From Cerioporus squamosus (taxonomy: Eukaryota > Basidiomycota > Agaricomycetes > Polyporales > Polyporaceae), in contig JABYQS010000530.1 of NCBI GenBank assembly GCA_022592435.1, positions 1-19,175 of the forward strand: a stretch of DNA of 19,175 nt, written 5' to 3'. The translations under genes were made by a program, and so were the position numbers. The notes beneath the pieces are model-generated. The model did not search any database. It had not been told where the DNA came from and was given only the letters and a program-made list of their open reading frames with translations. Of the stretch, positions 18,491 through 19,175 are shown in pieces (position 1 is the stretch's first letter; every line of letters starts with the position of its first letter).

Positions 18491-18649
18491 TTCTATACCC
18501 ATCAGGGACCCCACAACAGACGACACGGAGTGGGACGCAGGATGCAACGAAAGCAGAAATGGATTGCGATAGCTACAGATACATTACGGGGGTCAAGTAT
18601 GGTATCTAGCCTCTATTATCAACGAGCAATGTCCGTATGCAATGCAAGC
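18491..18649. other. Short convergent intergenic region
   Basis: These 159 bp lie between the snurportin stop and the glycosyltransferase stop on the opposite strand; they should carry both 3' ends. No gene is seen. Confidence 0.5.
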
Positions 18650-19175
18650 CTAGTCGTCAGCTCTCCGCAGCGTGAGCCGCTCCCGACACAGCTGCGCGAC
18701 CGCCGCTCCGTCAATAGGGATCTCGTTTCCCTGGAAGCCCTCCGGGACGCGACGGGGGGACGTCCGGACGGTGAAAAACCTGCAAGGTAGCAATATTTGA
18801 GCTGAGCATCATATGATGAAGACATAGAAAGACGCACTTATCGCCCCAGAAGCCGTAGTGCACCATGCCAAGCGCACGGGTGGTGTACTCGTAGTCGTGT
18901 GCGAAACCGCCCGGGTAGAAGAACTCGATGACGGTTGACCGCGGGGTGGGCCCATCCACAACAGCGCAGTCAGACCGTTGCCGTGCACACCCATCATGAT
19001 CTTCGAGACGAAGTATCAGCATCCGTACACGTCCACTCCAAGCCAGCACGAAGACTCACCGTCGTCCGACTAGCAAGCCGGAACTGCTCCGTTCGCGAGA
19101 GCTGGTCCATCTCGACGATATTGACCTCGTACCCGTACGTGTCGCGCAGCTTGTACAGCTCCTCGACGAGCCGCT
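18650..19175 (-). CDS. GT61/DUF563 glycosyltransferase, 3' part, cut by window end
   Basis: C-terminal portion of a family 61 glycosyltransferase (EOGT/xylosyltransferase-like, usually Golgi or ER lumenal). Exons on the minus strand: beyond 19175 to 19060, 19000-18838, 18779-18650, with introns of 59 and 58 nt. Signature pieces are VEELYKLRDTYGYEVNIVEM, the nucleotide-sugar-site motif MMGVHGNGLTALLWM, then TPRSTVIEFFYPGGFAHDYE and ALGMVHYGFWGDK, and a terminal PEGFQGNEIPIDGAAVAQLC. One C is missing in the minus-strand run at 18948-18950 (GGGCCC-ACC should be GGGCCCC-ACC), which shifts the frame between LLWMG and TPRSTV. The last exon may hold a compensating pair as well (FTVRTSPRRV where FTRPDVPPVAY-like sequence is expected). 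N-terminus, including any membrane anchor, lies outside the window. Confidence 0.82.

Noticed and set aside
1..19175. CRISPR arrays, rRNA, tRNA genes, bacterial operons
   Set aside because: No spaced direct repeats, no tRNA cloverleaf with a proper T-arm and no rRNA sequence were seen; the intron-rich genes show a eukaryotic nuclear genome.

Overview
The window looks like nuclear DNA of an Agaricomycete fungus, probably a polypore-type mushroom. The evidence is very dense introns of 44-78 nt with GT/CTGAC/AG signals, a DUF6533 membrane protein (a family expanded in Agaricomycetes) and CT-rich gene leaders. Most genes are split into so many short exons that single-frame ORFs show only pieces. 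I rebuilt the spliced models by eye from splice signals, phase bookkeeping and remembered family sequence, without any database search.

Left part (1-5.6 kb). An HDAC8-like histone deacetylase runs on the minus strand from 2743. Its last exon is interrupted by an 856-bp non-autonomous element (354-1209) with about 105-bp terminal inverted repeats and an 8-bp target duplication (AGATAGGC). The displaced last 23 codons and the original stop survive on the far side (273-345). The element holds a perfect 47-bp palindrome. Divergent to HDAC is an F-box/LRR-like gene (3251-4500, +). Next, on the minus strand, is a tiny secreted cysteine-rich peptide gene with a TATA box and a leader intron (5208-5397).

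Middle (5.6-12.3 kb). A stretch of broken, coding-looking fragments (6791-7249) precedes a 13-exon DUF6533 membrane protein (7518-9270, +) whose best model needs a 2-nt microexon. It converges on an 18-exon MFS transporter (12320 to 9642, -).

Right part (12.3-19.2 kb). About 2.9 kb contains no gene I recognise. Then come a C2H2 zinc-finger nuclear protein (15210-16190, +), a snurportin-1 homologue (16807-18490, +) and the 3' end of a GT61/DUF563 glycosyltransferase (18650-19175, -, cut by the window end). The last two need five single-base homopolymer corrections to stay open, while four rebuilt genes elsewhere need none. That points to local sequence error or decay.

The genes are unrelated housekeeping and accessory functions; I see no cluster or shared pathway.
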